16,677 bases of DNA, taken from NCBI GenBank assembly GCA_002391565.1, contig DGFH01000385.1:1-16677 (forward strand), in the 5' to 3' direction. The stretch comes from Anaerolineales bacterium UBA3905 (GTDB lineage: Bacteria; Chloroflexota; Anaerolineae; Caldilineales; Caldilineaceae). The position numbers and the translations under genes are program-made. The first letter of the stretch is position 1, and the number at the start of each line of letters is the position of its first letter. This document shows, in pieces, positions 1 to 8,932 of the stretch. The notes beneath the pieces are model-generated. The model ran no database searches. It had not been told where the DNA came from and was given only the letters and a program-made list of their open reading frames with translations.

Positions 1-36
1 AAATTCGGGATGACTCATGTTGTGTTTTGAACCGTC

Positions 37-912
37 CTATTCGCTACCCAGGCCGACTGCTGTTGCAAAATGCTCCAGCGCGTGGAGATGCTGCGCTGGC
101 GTTGTAAAACCGCAACCCATCGTGTTGATCGAGAAATATTCAGCGCCCGCTGCGCGCCATGCCTCGATCACGTTATGCTGATATTCGGCGTCGCCATCCC
201 TGTAATGCAGACGCGGCTCGATGCCCAGGTCACGACGCGTGCGTCCGTGTTGGGCCAGAAAACCATCTAGCTTTGCCAGCGCCTCCGCCGCCGCGTCTGC
301 TGTGCGGTAATTGGGCAGCCAGCCGTCACCCAACCGCGCCACGCGCTCCAGGACGGCGTCGGCGTGTCCACCCAGCCAGATCGGGATTGGACGCTGGACA
401 GGCAGCGGGTTGAGGCCGGCGTCGGGGATGGTGTGCCACTCATCGTGCACGGTGACCAGCGGCTCCGTCCACAGGCGGCGCAACAGCGCAATCTGCGCCT
501 CACTGCGCCGGCCGCGTGTACGGAACTCCTCCCCCAGCGCCATATACTCCACGGCGTTCCAGCCGATGCCAACGCCGAGCCGCAAGCGTCCGCCGCTCAG
601 CACATCCAGCGTCGCCGCCTGCTTGGCGACAAGCGCTGTTTGGCGTTGCGGCAGGATGATCACGCCGGTGATAAAGCCCAGGCGCGTCGTCACGGCGGCC
701 ATAAAGCTAAAGAGCAGGAATGGCTCATGAAATGGGTCGCGGTGCGTGTACGGCCCCTGCCACCCACCTGGCCGATGGGGGTTGGCGCCCAGGACGTGGT
801 CGTAGGCCAGGACGTGTGTATATCCCAGCGCCTCGACGGTTTGTGCGTAGGCGCGCACCGCGCCCGGATCATTGCCAAACTCGGTCTGCGGGAATACGAC
901 GCCAAGATTCAT
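37..912 (-). CDS. LLM class (luciferase-like) F420-type oxidoreductase
   Basis: Predicted cytosolic TIM-barrel oxidoreductase of the bacterial luciferase superfamily, 291 residues, the usual length for the F420-dependent branch. The N-terminal MNLGVVFPQTEFGNDPGAVR and the later LAYDHVLG, RLGFITGVIILPQRQ and GGRLRLGVGIGW stretches are the typical barrel-strand signatures. Such enzymes use reduced F420 or FMN to reduce or oxidise small organic substrates; the substrate here cannot be read from sequence. The start is supported by an AAAGGAG ribosome binding site about nine bases upstream of the ATG. The gene points left, away from the tRNA, and the neighbour beyond its end lies outside the window. 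Family assignment is firm; the cofactor (F420 versus FMN) is inferred from the subfamily. Confidence 0.9.
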   Translation of the reverse strand: MNLGVVFPQTEFGNDPGAVRAYAQTVEALGYTHVLAYDHVLGANPHRPGGWQGPYTHRDPFHEPFLLFSFMAAVTTRLGFITGVIILPQRQTALVAKQAATLDVLSGGRLRLGVGIGWNAVEYMALGEEFRTRGRRSEAQIALLRRLWTEPLVTVHDEWHTIPDAGLNPLPVQRPIPIWLGGHADAVLERVARLGDGWLPNYRTADAAAEALAKLDGFLAQHGRTRRDLGIEPRLHYRDGDAEYQHNVIEAWRAAGAEYFSINTMGCGFTTPAQHLHALEHFATAVGLGSE

Positions 913-983
913 CAGCCTGCACTCCTTTTAGTGCACAATAGCGGAATTGACAGTTGCATGGCGCAAAGAAAATCCGGGCAGGT

Positions 984-1012
984 TTGACAAAGCGTCCGCT
1001 TGCCGGTATAGT
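984..1012 (+). promoter_or_regulatory. Sigma-70-type promoter of the tRNA-Val gene
   Basis: A perfect -35 box TTGACA (984-989) and a TATAGT -10 box (1007-1012, five of six matches) are separated by exactly 17 bases. Transcription would start near 1019, about ten bases before the mature tRNA. This is the best-matching promoter in the window, as expected for a stable RNA gene. Confidence 0.85.
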
Positions 1013-1029
1013 GCCATGATGCAGTTTTC

Positions 1030-1104
<75 letters not shown>

Positions 1105-1123
1105 AGCAACCTTCCTACACAGT

Positions 1124-1942
1124 TTACCCCAATGCCACGTCCATCACCATCATCACGACGAAGCCGAGCAATGTAAATGCAGTGGCAAGATCGGTGTTGC
1201 GACTCTGCTGTGATTCAGGGATGAGTTCTTCAACGACGACGAAGAGCATGGCGCCGGCGGCGAATGCCAGCGCATAGGGCAGGATCGGCGCCACGAGTTG
1301 CACCGCAAGCGCACCGATGACGCCGCCAATAGGCTCCACCATGCCTGATGCCTGCCCATACCAGAAGGCTTCGCTGCGGTCGATGCCCTCACGTCGCAGC
1401 GGTATGGACACGGCCATGCCCTCCGGGAAGTTCTGTAGACCGATGCCGATCGCCAGCGCCACTGCCGCCCCAATCGAGGCAGCAGATTGACCAGAGGCCA
1501 CGGCGCCAAAGGCGACGCCTACCGCCAGTCCCTCGGGCAGGTTGTGCAGCGTAATCGCCATTACTAGCAGAATGCTGCGTTGCCATTGTGTCTTAATGCC
1601 TTCCGCCTGTGACTTGGGTAAGCCTAGATGCAGATGGGGCAACACCTTGTCGATGGCGGCGATGAAAAGCCCGCCCAACAACAGGCCGGCCGCTGCCTGA
1701 AACCAGCCGCTGTTGCCGTTCGCCTGCGCCATCTCGATCGCGGGCGCCAGCAGCGACCAGAACGATGCAGCAATCATGACGCCGGCGGCAAAGCCCAACA
1801 TGCTATCGAGCACACGGCGTTCGACTGTCTTAAAGAAGAAGACCATTGCTGCGCCCAGAGCGGTCACGCCCCATGTAAAGAGCGTCGCCAGCAGCGCTAA
1901 CCATACCGGATTGGTCGTGTTTAACCATGCAGACATCATCAT
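1124..1942 (-). CDS. ZIP family divalent metal transporter (GufA-like)
   Basis: Integral membrane transporter of the ZIP family, which moves zinc, iron or other divalent metals into the cytoplasm. From the first ATG it is 272 residues, with about eight hydrophobic segments. The two ZIP signatures are clear: HNLPEG at about residues 133-138 and NFPEG at about 171-175, with the further acidic motif EELIPE near 238-243. These supply the metal-site His, Asn and Glu residues. The short loop with LPHLHLG (about 101-107) fits the GufA/ZIP11 branch. The reading frame could begin at a TTG at 1972. Three consecutive ATGs at 1942, 1939 and 1936 are better because an AGG lies 4 to 10 bases before them. 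The metal transported is not determined. The gene ends 20 bases from the tRNA and is probably monocistronic. Confidence 0.9.
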   Translation of the reverse strand: MMMSAWLNTTNPVWLALLATLFTWGVTALGAAMVFFFKTVERRVLDSMLGFAAGVMIAASFWSLLAPAIEMAQANGNSGWFQAAAGLLLGGLFIAAIDKVLPHLHLGLPKSQAEGIKTQWQRSILLVMAITLHNLPEGLAVGVAFGAVASGQSAASIGAAVALAIGIGLQNFPEGMAVSIPLRREGIDRSEAFWYGQASGMVEPIGGVIGALAVQLVAPILPYALAFAAGAMLFVVVEELIPESQQSRNTDLATAFTLLGFVVMMVMDVALG

Positions 1943-2068
1943 AGCGCCTAGCATACCTGGAATCCACAGCAATGCTCAAGTTCGTCCCCCTGATTCGCAT
2001 AAATGATGCATAACGGGTGACGTCTGACGCGTCGTTCGTGCATGTATCCACATCATCTATCACGGCGT

Positions 2069-2096
2069 TTGTCAGCAACAGCGTCCTGAGTATAAT
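2069..2096 (+). promoter_or_regulatory. Promoter of the peptide ABC transporter operon
   Basis: TTGTCA (2069-2074, five of six to consensus) and a perfect TATAAT (2091-2096) are separated by 16 bases. Transcription would begin near 2103, giving a leader of roughly 140 bases before the binding-protein ATG at 2246. Confidence 0.7.
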
Positions 2097-2166
2097 TCAC
2101 CAATCATTCCACTATATGCTACTGTTGTGCAGCAATGCCGCAGCGCCAACAAACACGGATCCATCG

Positions 2167-2196
2167 ACCCTCCGTCACCAGAATGACGCGCAGGGT
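2167..2196 (+). other. Leader hairpin upstream of the peptide-binding protein gene
   Basis: Nested inverted repeats in the untranslated leader. The outer pair is ACCCT (2167-2171) with AGGGT (2192-2196). The inner pair is CGTCA (2173-2177) with TGACG (2184-2188), around a six-base loop. It lies 35 bases before the ribosome binding site and has no following T run, so it looks more like an RNA stability or control structure than a terminator. No function is shown. Confidence 0.4.
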
Positions 2197-2245
2197 GGTT
2201 TTACGATTTATGCTTCAATCACACAAACATAAGGAGAACCTGGCT

Positions 2246-3898
<1,653 letters not shown>

Positions 3899-3902
3899 GG
3901 TA

Positions 3903-4034
3903 AATGAGATTAGGAGATTAGAGATTGGAGGACTGGGGAGTAGAGATTGGCGTCGGCGTGACGGAGCGCTATTCTCCCAATCGCACAATCTCTCACTCGC
4001 CCGGTTTCTGATCTCCAATCTCCAATCTCCAATT
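3903..4034. repeat. Intergenic purine/pyrimidine imperfect dyad (element A)
   Basis: The spacer between the binding-protein and first permease genes is a low-complexity imperfect palindrome. The left arm is built of GAGATTA/GAGATTGG-like units. GAGATTGGAG at 3921-3930 is the exact complement of CTCCAATCTC, which occurs at 4013-4022 and again at 4020-4029. The right arm ends in three tandem CTCCAAT heptads (4013-4033), one base before the permease ATG. It resembles elements B and C downstream in purine-left, pyrimidine-right layout but not in exact sequence. Confidence 0.75.
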
Positions 4035-5042
4035 ATGGCTGCTTTCATCCTGCGCCGGTTGGGGGGATTGGTTTTCGTCCTGGTCGGCGTTTCACTCTTG
4101 ACGTTTTTTCTGGCGCAGATGGTGCCGGCCGACCCGGCAGGCGCCGCGTTGGGTTCCAACGCGCGCGAAGAACAGATTGCCGCCTATCGCCAACAGCTGG
4201 GGCTTGACGAACCGGTTGTCGTACAGTACGGCATCTACATGAGCCGCCTGCTTCAAGGCGATCTTGGCAACTCGATCCGGACGCGGCGCGCCGTAGCCGC
4301 CGATCTGCGCGACTTCCTGCCCGCCACCGTCGAGTTGACGCTGGCAGCCATGCTGGTCACCATTGTGTTGGGCATCCCGCTGGGCATCATCGCTGCGCTC
4401 AACCGGAACACGTGGATCGACGCCGGTGCACGCATCCTGGCGCTGATCGGTGGCGCCATGCCGATTTTCTATGTCGGGTTGGTGTTGTTAGGCGTCTTCT
4501 ATCGACAGCTACAGTGGCTGCCAGGGCCTGGGCGCCTTGACTCGACCTTGCAGCCGCCAACCCAGATCACCGGGCTATACACGATCGATGCACTGCTCAC
4601 CGGCAACTGGCCGGTCTTCACCAATGCTGTCGCCCACCTGATTTTGCCCTCCATTACGCTGGGGCTCTTTTCGACGGCGGTGTTGCTGCGTATGACGCGT
4701 TCTTCGATGCTGGAGATGTTGGGGCAGGATTATGTGCGCACTGCCAGAGCCAAAGGGTTGGGGCAGCGTCTGGTGATCGGGCGTCATGTCTTCAAGAACG
4801 CGTTGCCGCCGATCCTCACCATCGTGGGCATCCTCTTTGGCAGCTTACTCAGCGGCGCCGTGCTGACTGAGACGATTTTCAACTGGCCGGGCATTGGACG
4901 TTACGCCACCACTTCGGTGACAACGCTGGACTATCCGGCCGTCATGGGTGTGGCGCTGGTGGCGGCGATTATCTATCCGGTGGCCAACACGCTTGTAGAC
5001 ATCGGTTATTCCATCATCGACCCGCGCGTGCGCGCAGACTGA
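4035..5042 (+). CDS. Peptide ABC transporter permease, DppB/OppB type
   Basis: First inner-membrane subunit of the peptide importer, 335 residues, the usual length. The N-terminal MAAFILRRLGGLVFVLVGVS is the characteristic DppB start, with the first membrane helix at about 8-28. A periplasmic region follows (VPADPAG, RQQLGLDEPVVVQYG, LQGDLGNSIRT), then a five-helix core. The cytoplasmic EAA loop that contacts the ATPase is at about residues 232-260 (DYVRTARAKGLG, then NALPP). The start codon is immediately preceded by CTCCAAT repeats, so there is no purine-rich ribosome binding site; translation may be coupled or independent of Shine-Dalgarno pairing. The next permease starts three bases after the stop. 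Function from family membership is firm; substrate is unknown. Confidence 0.93.
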   Translation: MAAFILRRLGGLVFVLVGVSLLTFFLAQMVPADPAGAALGSNAREEQIAAYRQQLGLDEPVVVQYGIYMSRLLQGDLGNSIRTRRAVAADLRDFLPATVELTLAAMLVTIVLGIPLGIIAALNRNTWIDAGARILALIGGAMPIFYVGLVLLGVFYRQLQWLPGPGRLDSTLQPPTQITGLYTIDALLTGNWPVFTNAVAHLILPSITLGLFSTAVLLRMTRSSMLEMLGQDYVRTARAKGLGQRLVIGRHVFKNALPPILTIVGILFGSLLSGAVLTETIFNWPGIGRYATTSVTTLDYPAVMGVALVAAIIYPVANTLVDIGYSIIDPRVRAD

Positions 5043-5045
5043 ACC

Positions 5046-5930
5046 ATGCAAGCAACGGCGTCTTCTCATCCTATTGCATCTCGTCGTATCCAATCACCCA
5101 ATGCCATGCTGCTGCAACGCTTCTTGAAGGAGCGAACGGCGGTTTTTGGCCTCGCCGTGATCGTGGTCTTTACGCTGATTGCCGTGTTTGCCCCGCTGCT
5201 GGCGCCCTATGACCCGCTGCAGCAGGATATTCCGAACGGTCTTGCCGCACCTTCGCCCGAGCATTGGATGGGCACTGACAAACTGGGGCGCGATGTCTTC
5301 AGTCGAATGCTCTACGGCGCGCGCATCTCGCTCGGCGCTGGGCTGGGCGTGGTGCTGATGTCCGCCGTGATCGGCACGTTAATCGGCATCGTAGCTGGGT
5401 ATGTTGGGGGCTGGACCGATGAGGGCATCATGCGGGTGACCGACATCTTCTTTGCATTTCCCAGCCTGATCCTGGCGATGGCGATTGCCGGCGCGCTGGG
5501 GCCAAGTCTGCAGAATGCGTTGATTGCAGTCGCCGTCGTCACGTGGCCGGTTTATGCGCGCCTGATTCGCGGGCAGGTGTTGATTTTACGCAATCGGGAG
5601 TTTGTGCAGGCTGCACGCGCGGTCGGGGCGGGTCATGGTTTGATCTTGCGCCGACATCTATTCCCCAACACGCTTTCACCGTTGCTTGTACAGGCCAGTT
5701 TTGACATGGGCGTCACGATCCTGGCGGTGGCAGGGCTTTCCTTCATCGGTTTTGGCGCCCAACCACCAACCCCAGAGTGGGGCGTGATGATCAGCGAGGG
5801 GCGCAACTACATCACCACGCATTGGTGGCTGACCTTCTTCCCGGCGATGGCAATGCTGTTGGCGGTGGCAGGTTTCAACCTGGTCGGCGATGGGCTGCGC
5901 GACGTGCTCGATCCGCGGCTACGGCGCTAA
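5046..5930 (+). CDS. Peptide ABC transporter permease, DppC/OppC type
   Basis: Second inner-membrane subunit of the importer, 294 residues. It has the OppC N-terminal domain (one helix at about 33-53 ending LLAPYDPLQQD). The diagnostic segment HWMGTDKLGRDVFSRMLYG follows at about 73-91. The EAA loop is at about 185-208 (EFVQAARAVGAG ... HLFPN). A later ATG (codon 21, MLLQRFLKERTAVFG) would also fit the family length, and neither start has a clear ribosome binding site; the upstream one is kept because it lies only three bases after the DppB stop, which suggests translational coupling. No DppD/DppF ATP-binding genes follow: the next gene is convergent. The complex must borrow ATPases encoded elsewhere, or they were lost. 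Confidence 0.92.
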   Translation: MQATASSHPIASRRIQSPNAMLLQRFLKERTAVFGLAVIVVFTLIAVFAPLLAPYDPLQQDIPNGLAAPSPEHWMGTDKLGRDVFSRMLYGARISLGAGLGVVLMSAVIGTLIGIVAGYVGGWTDEGIMRVTDIFFAFPSLILAMAIAGALGPSLQNALIAVAVVTWPVYARLIRGQVLILRNREFVQAARAVGAGHGLILRRHLFPNTLSPLLVQASFDMGVTILAVAGLSFIGFGAQPPTPEWGVMISEGRNYITTHWWLTFFPAMAMLLAVAGFNLVGDGLRDVLDPRLRR

Positions 5931-5950
5931 GAGGCCGTTTGGAAATTCCT

Positions 5951-6046
5951 TTTTTTGACGCAGAGACGCCAAGTCGCAAAGAAAACGCAGAGAAACGGCT
6001 TGCACTCCTTGTCGTTTTTTCTCTGCGAATCTCTGGCCTTAGCGTC
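5951..6046. repeat. Intergenic CGCAGAG-type dyad between convergent genes (element B)
   Basis: An imperfect palindrome fills the spacer between the convergent dppC-like and flippase-like genes. A perfect 10-bp stem pairs CGCAGAGAAA (5986-5995) with TTTCTCTGCG (6018-6027). Outer segments also pair: GACGC (5957-5961) with GCGTC (6042-6046), and CAGAGA (5961-5966) with TCTCTG (6030-6035). T runs flank both sides (seven Ts at 5950-5956; six at 6015-6020), so it could terminate transcription from both directions. Similar CGCAGAG/GCAAAG intergenic repeats are common in several phyla, from memory. Confidence 0.75.
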
Positions 6047-6097
6047 GATGTTGGTCATATTCAAACAGCCACTCAGCAAGCTACGGCGTCAGGCAAA

Positions 6098-7093
<996 letters not shown>

Positions 7094-7101
7094 GGGAAGG
7101 T

Positions 7102-7107
7102 ATTATA
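7102..7107 (-). promoter_or_regulatory. Possible -10 box giving a leaderless transcript
   Basis: On the minus strand a perfect TATAAT ends eight bases before the flippase-like ATG, so transcription would start at or next to the start codon. No good -35 box is seen at 16-18 bases because that stretch is the purine/pyrimidine tract. This is a suggestion only. Confidence 0.35.
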
Positions 7108-7109
7108 GC

Positions 7110-7216
7110 AGAGGCAAAGGAGAGAAGGGGAAAGAGGGAGAAGAGGAGGCAAAGCCAGACTCTCAATTGTGAATCATCAATTGTGAAGTCTCCTCTCCTG
7201 CCTCTCTCCCTCTCTT
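7110..7216. repeat. Intergenic purine/pyrimidine dyad with internal direct repeats (element C)
   Basis: Between the flippase-like and glutamate dehydrogenase genes lies a roughly 40-base, nearly pure purine tract (7110-7150) and a facing pyrimidine tract (7188-7216). They pair imperfectly: the segment 7132-7150 is close to the complement of 7200-7216. In the middle an exact 10-bp direct repeat CAATTGTGAA occurs at 7164-7173 and 7178-7187, a 14-base period. The right end stops five bases short of the dehydrogenase stop codon. Confidence 0.7.
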
Positions 7217-7221
7217 ATTGG

Positions 7222-8649
7222 TTACGGATAGAAGCCGCGCAGCCGCATTGCTTCCTCGATCCGCTCGATGGCGATAATGTAGGCGGCGGTGCGCATGTCG
7301 CACTTGCGTCGCGTGGTGGTGCCAATGACAGCGTCCAGGTTGTCGAGCAGCGTGCGCTCCATCTGGCGGCGCACTTCGCCTTCGTTCCAGAAGAAGGATT
7401 GCAACCCTTGCACCCATTCGAAGTAGCTGACGACGACGCCGCCTGCATTGCAGATGATGTCGGGAATCACCAGCACACCATTGTCCGCCAGAATTTGGTC
7501 GGCTTCGGGGGTGGTGGGGCCGTTGGCGCCTTCTGCGACGATAGTGGCGCGCACCTTGTGGGCGTTTTGTTTGGTGATCTGTCCCTCAAGCGCGGCCGGC
7601 ACCAACACATCTACATCCAGTTCCAGCAATTCGCTGTTCGAGATCGTATCGGAGCCATTATAGCCCAGCACGGTGCCTGTTTCCTGGACATGATGCTGCA
7701 ACTGGCGCAGGTCAATGCCGCGCGGGTTGTAGATGCCGCCGAACTTGTCGCTGATCGCCACGATGCGGGCGCCGCGCTCGTGCATCGTGCGCGCTGTCCA
7801 GCCGCCGACATTGCCAAAGCCCTGAATAGCGACGCTGGCATCGTCCAGACCGCGCCCAAAGCGCTGTTTCATGACCGCCCGCGTAATGTAAGTCACGCCC
7901 AGGCCAGTAGCCGATTCGCGTCCGAGCGTGCCGCCAATCGCCACTGGTTTGCCTGTAATCACCGCCGGGATCGAGTAACCGATGTGCATGGAATAGGTGT
8001 CCATGATCCAGGCCATCACCTGGGCGTTGGTGCCAACATCGGGCGCCGGAATATCCTTCTCCGGGCCGATGAAGGGGCTGATCTCCGTGGCGTAGCGCCG
8101 CGTCATCTTCTCCAATTCGCGCTTACTCAATGTGGCGGGATCGACGATGACGCCGCCTTTGGCGCCGCCGTAGGGCAAATTCATCAGCGCGCACTTCCAG
8201 GTCATCCACATCGCCAGGGCGCGACATTCGTCCAGTGTCACATCTGGATGGTAACGGATGCCGCCTTTGGTGGGGCCTTTGGTCATGTTGTGGTGGACGC
8301 GGAAGCCGGTGAACATGCGGATGGCGCCATCGTCCATCTGCACCGGGAAATGCACGATCAACTCACGCTGGCAGGTGCGCAAATAGACGCGCATATCATC
8401 TTCCAGGTGCATAAAGTCCGAGACGCGCTCCAACTGACCAAGCGCTACGGCATAAGCGCTTACCCGGCGGGGGCCTGGCGGCGGATCATACGGCGTCTCG
8501 CCACTGGGGTTTTCTTCGTCAAAATTGCTGGCCTGTTCGGCGGCGTCGGTGGAGGCTGCCGCCGTCGGGTTGGTGAGGGAATCGGCGGCGCCGTTATGCG
8601 CCGATGGGTCGTTCGTTTCCGTTGTTAGTTGGCTCTTCTGTTTTGCCAT
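7222..8649 (-). CDS. Glutamate dehydrogenase, NAD type (Glu/Leu/Phe/Val dehydrogenase family)
   Basis: Cytosolic enzyme interconverting glutamate with 2-oxoglutarate and ammonium, joining nitrogen and carbon metabolism; 475 residues. The catalytic part starts near residue 68. Seen motifs are KGPTKGGIRYHPDV (124-137), PYGGAKGGV with the likely catalytic Lys164, PAPDVGT with Asp204, and the Rossmann loop QGFGNVG (276-282). An Asp (301) follows at the end of the second strand, which favours NAD over NADP. The C-terminal PDIICNAGGVVVSYFEWVQG is also typical. An unusual extension of about 60 residues, rich in Ala, Ser, Thr, Asn, Asp and Pro, precedes the catalytic domain. The ATG is supported by AAGGGAG about seven bases upstream. 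A clean distinction from leucine dehydrogenase rests on overall length and motifs. Confidence 0.93.
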   Translation of the reverse strand: MAKQKSQLTTETNDPSAHNGAADSLTNPTAAASTDAAEQASNFDEENPSGETPYDPPPGPRRVSAYAVALGQLERVSDFMHLEDDMRVYLRTCQRELIVHFPVQMDDGAIRMFTGFRVHHNMTKGPTKGGIRYHPDVTLDECRALAMWMTWKCALMNLPYGGAKGGVIVDPATLSKRELEKMTRRYATEISPFIGPEKDIPAPDVGTNAQVMAWIMDTYSMHIGYSIPAVITGKPVAIGGTLGRESATGLGVTYITRAVMKQRFGRGLDDASVAIQGFGNVGGWTARTMHERGARIVAISDKFGGIYNPRGIDLRQLQHHVQETGTVLGYNGSDTISNSELLELDVDVLVPAALEGQITKQNAHKVRATIVAEGANGPTTPEADQILADNGVLVIPDIICNAGGVVVSYFEWVQGLQSFFWNEGEVRRQMERTLLDNLDAVIGTTTRRKCDMRTAAYIIAIERIEEAMRLRGFYP

Positions 8650-8713
8650 AGGTCACTCCCTTGTGAAACTGGATCAATGGTCTTGGCAAGCATCATCGCT
8701 GCACTGTCCGATC

Positions 8714-8742
8714 ATTTTACTTGATGACGCCACCAATGGGAA
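8714..8742 (-). promoter_or_regulatory. Probable promoter of the glutamate dehydrogenase gene
   Basis: On the minus strand TTCCCA (8742-8737, four of six) and TAAAAT (8719-8714, five of six) are separated by 17 bases. Transcription would start near 8707, about 58 bases before the ATG. It is divergent from the secD promoter. Confidence 0.5.
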
Positions 8743-8784
8743 GATTCTGTTCGTCCTGATTCTTGCCTGTCGTTTGTCGCTGAT

Positions 8785-8814
8785 TTGCTTGGCGCTTGTC
8801 ACCGTGCGTATAAT
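8785..8814 (+). promoter_or_regulatory. Probable promoter of the secD-secF operon
   Basis: A perfect TATAAT (8809-8814) follows a weak -35, TTGCTT (8785-8790), at 18 bases. Transcription would start near 8821, leaving a leader of about 110 bases that carries the tandem repeat and hairpin described separately. Confidence 0.6.
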
Positions 8815-8836
8815 GGAAAAGTTGTAATCTGACTGT

Positions 8837-8868
8837 CCTCATCGACGACCGACCTCATCGACGACCGA
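8837..8868 (+). repeat. Exact 16-bp tandem duplication in the secD leader
   Basis: CCTCATCGACGACCGA occurs twice back to back (8837-8852 and 8853-8868) with no mismatch. It lies just after the predicted transcription start of secD-secF. Whether it is a recent slippage duplication or a binding site for a protein or RNA cannot be told from one genome. Confidence 0.9.
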
Positions 8869-8890
8869 GGCGTCTGTTCTTGCTGCTGTT

Positions 8891-8912
8891 GTGACATTTT
8901 AATTATTGTCAC
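8891..8912 (+). other. Perfect inverted repeat just before the secD ribosome binding site
   Basis: GTGACA (8891-8896) and TGTCAC (8907-8912) form a six-base-pair stem around an A/T-only ten-base loop. It ends about four bases before the secD ribosome binding site region (GAGGTGGAG, 8917-8925). It could act as an RNA hairpin or a DNA operator; no partner is evident. Confidence 0.6.
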
Positions 8913-8932
8913 TTGTGAGGTGGAGTCACCGA

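Noticed and set aside
1943..1972. TTG start for the ZIP transporter at 1972
   Set aside because: ATG codons 10 to 12 codons downstream have an AGG at suitable spacing and give a normal family N-terminus.
1997..2013. Direct repeat GCATAA with 11-bp period upstream of the ZIP gene, PhoB- or metal-box-like
   Set aside because: Only two short units in an A/T-rich spot, with no match to a known box and no promoter alignment.
2135..2245. Upstream extension of the peptide-binding protein to 2135
   Set aside because: It would bury the signal peptide and ignore the AAGGAG ribosome binding site before 2246. The segment overlaps a leader hairpin.
5941..5956. GGAAATTCC followed by seven Ts as a simple terminator after the DppC gene
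   Set aside because: The stem can only form about three base pairs with a three-base loop. Element B just after it is a better candidate.
8890..8912. CRP/FNR-like operator (TGTGA ... TCACT) before secD
   Set aside because: The half-sites are separated by 14 bases rather than 6, so the spacing does not fit that family. It is kept only as a hairpin of unknown role.
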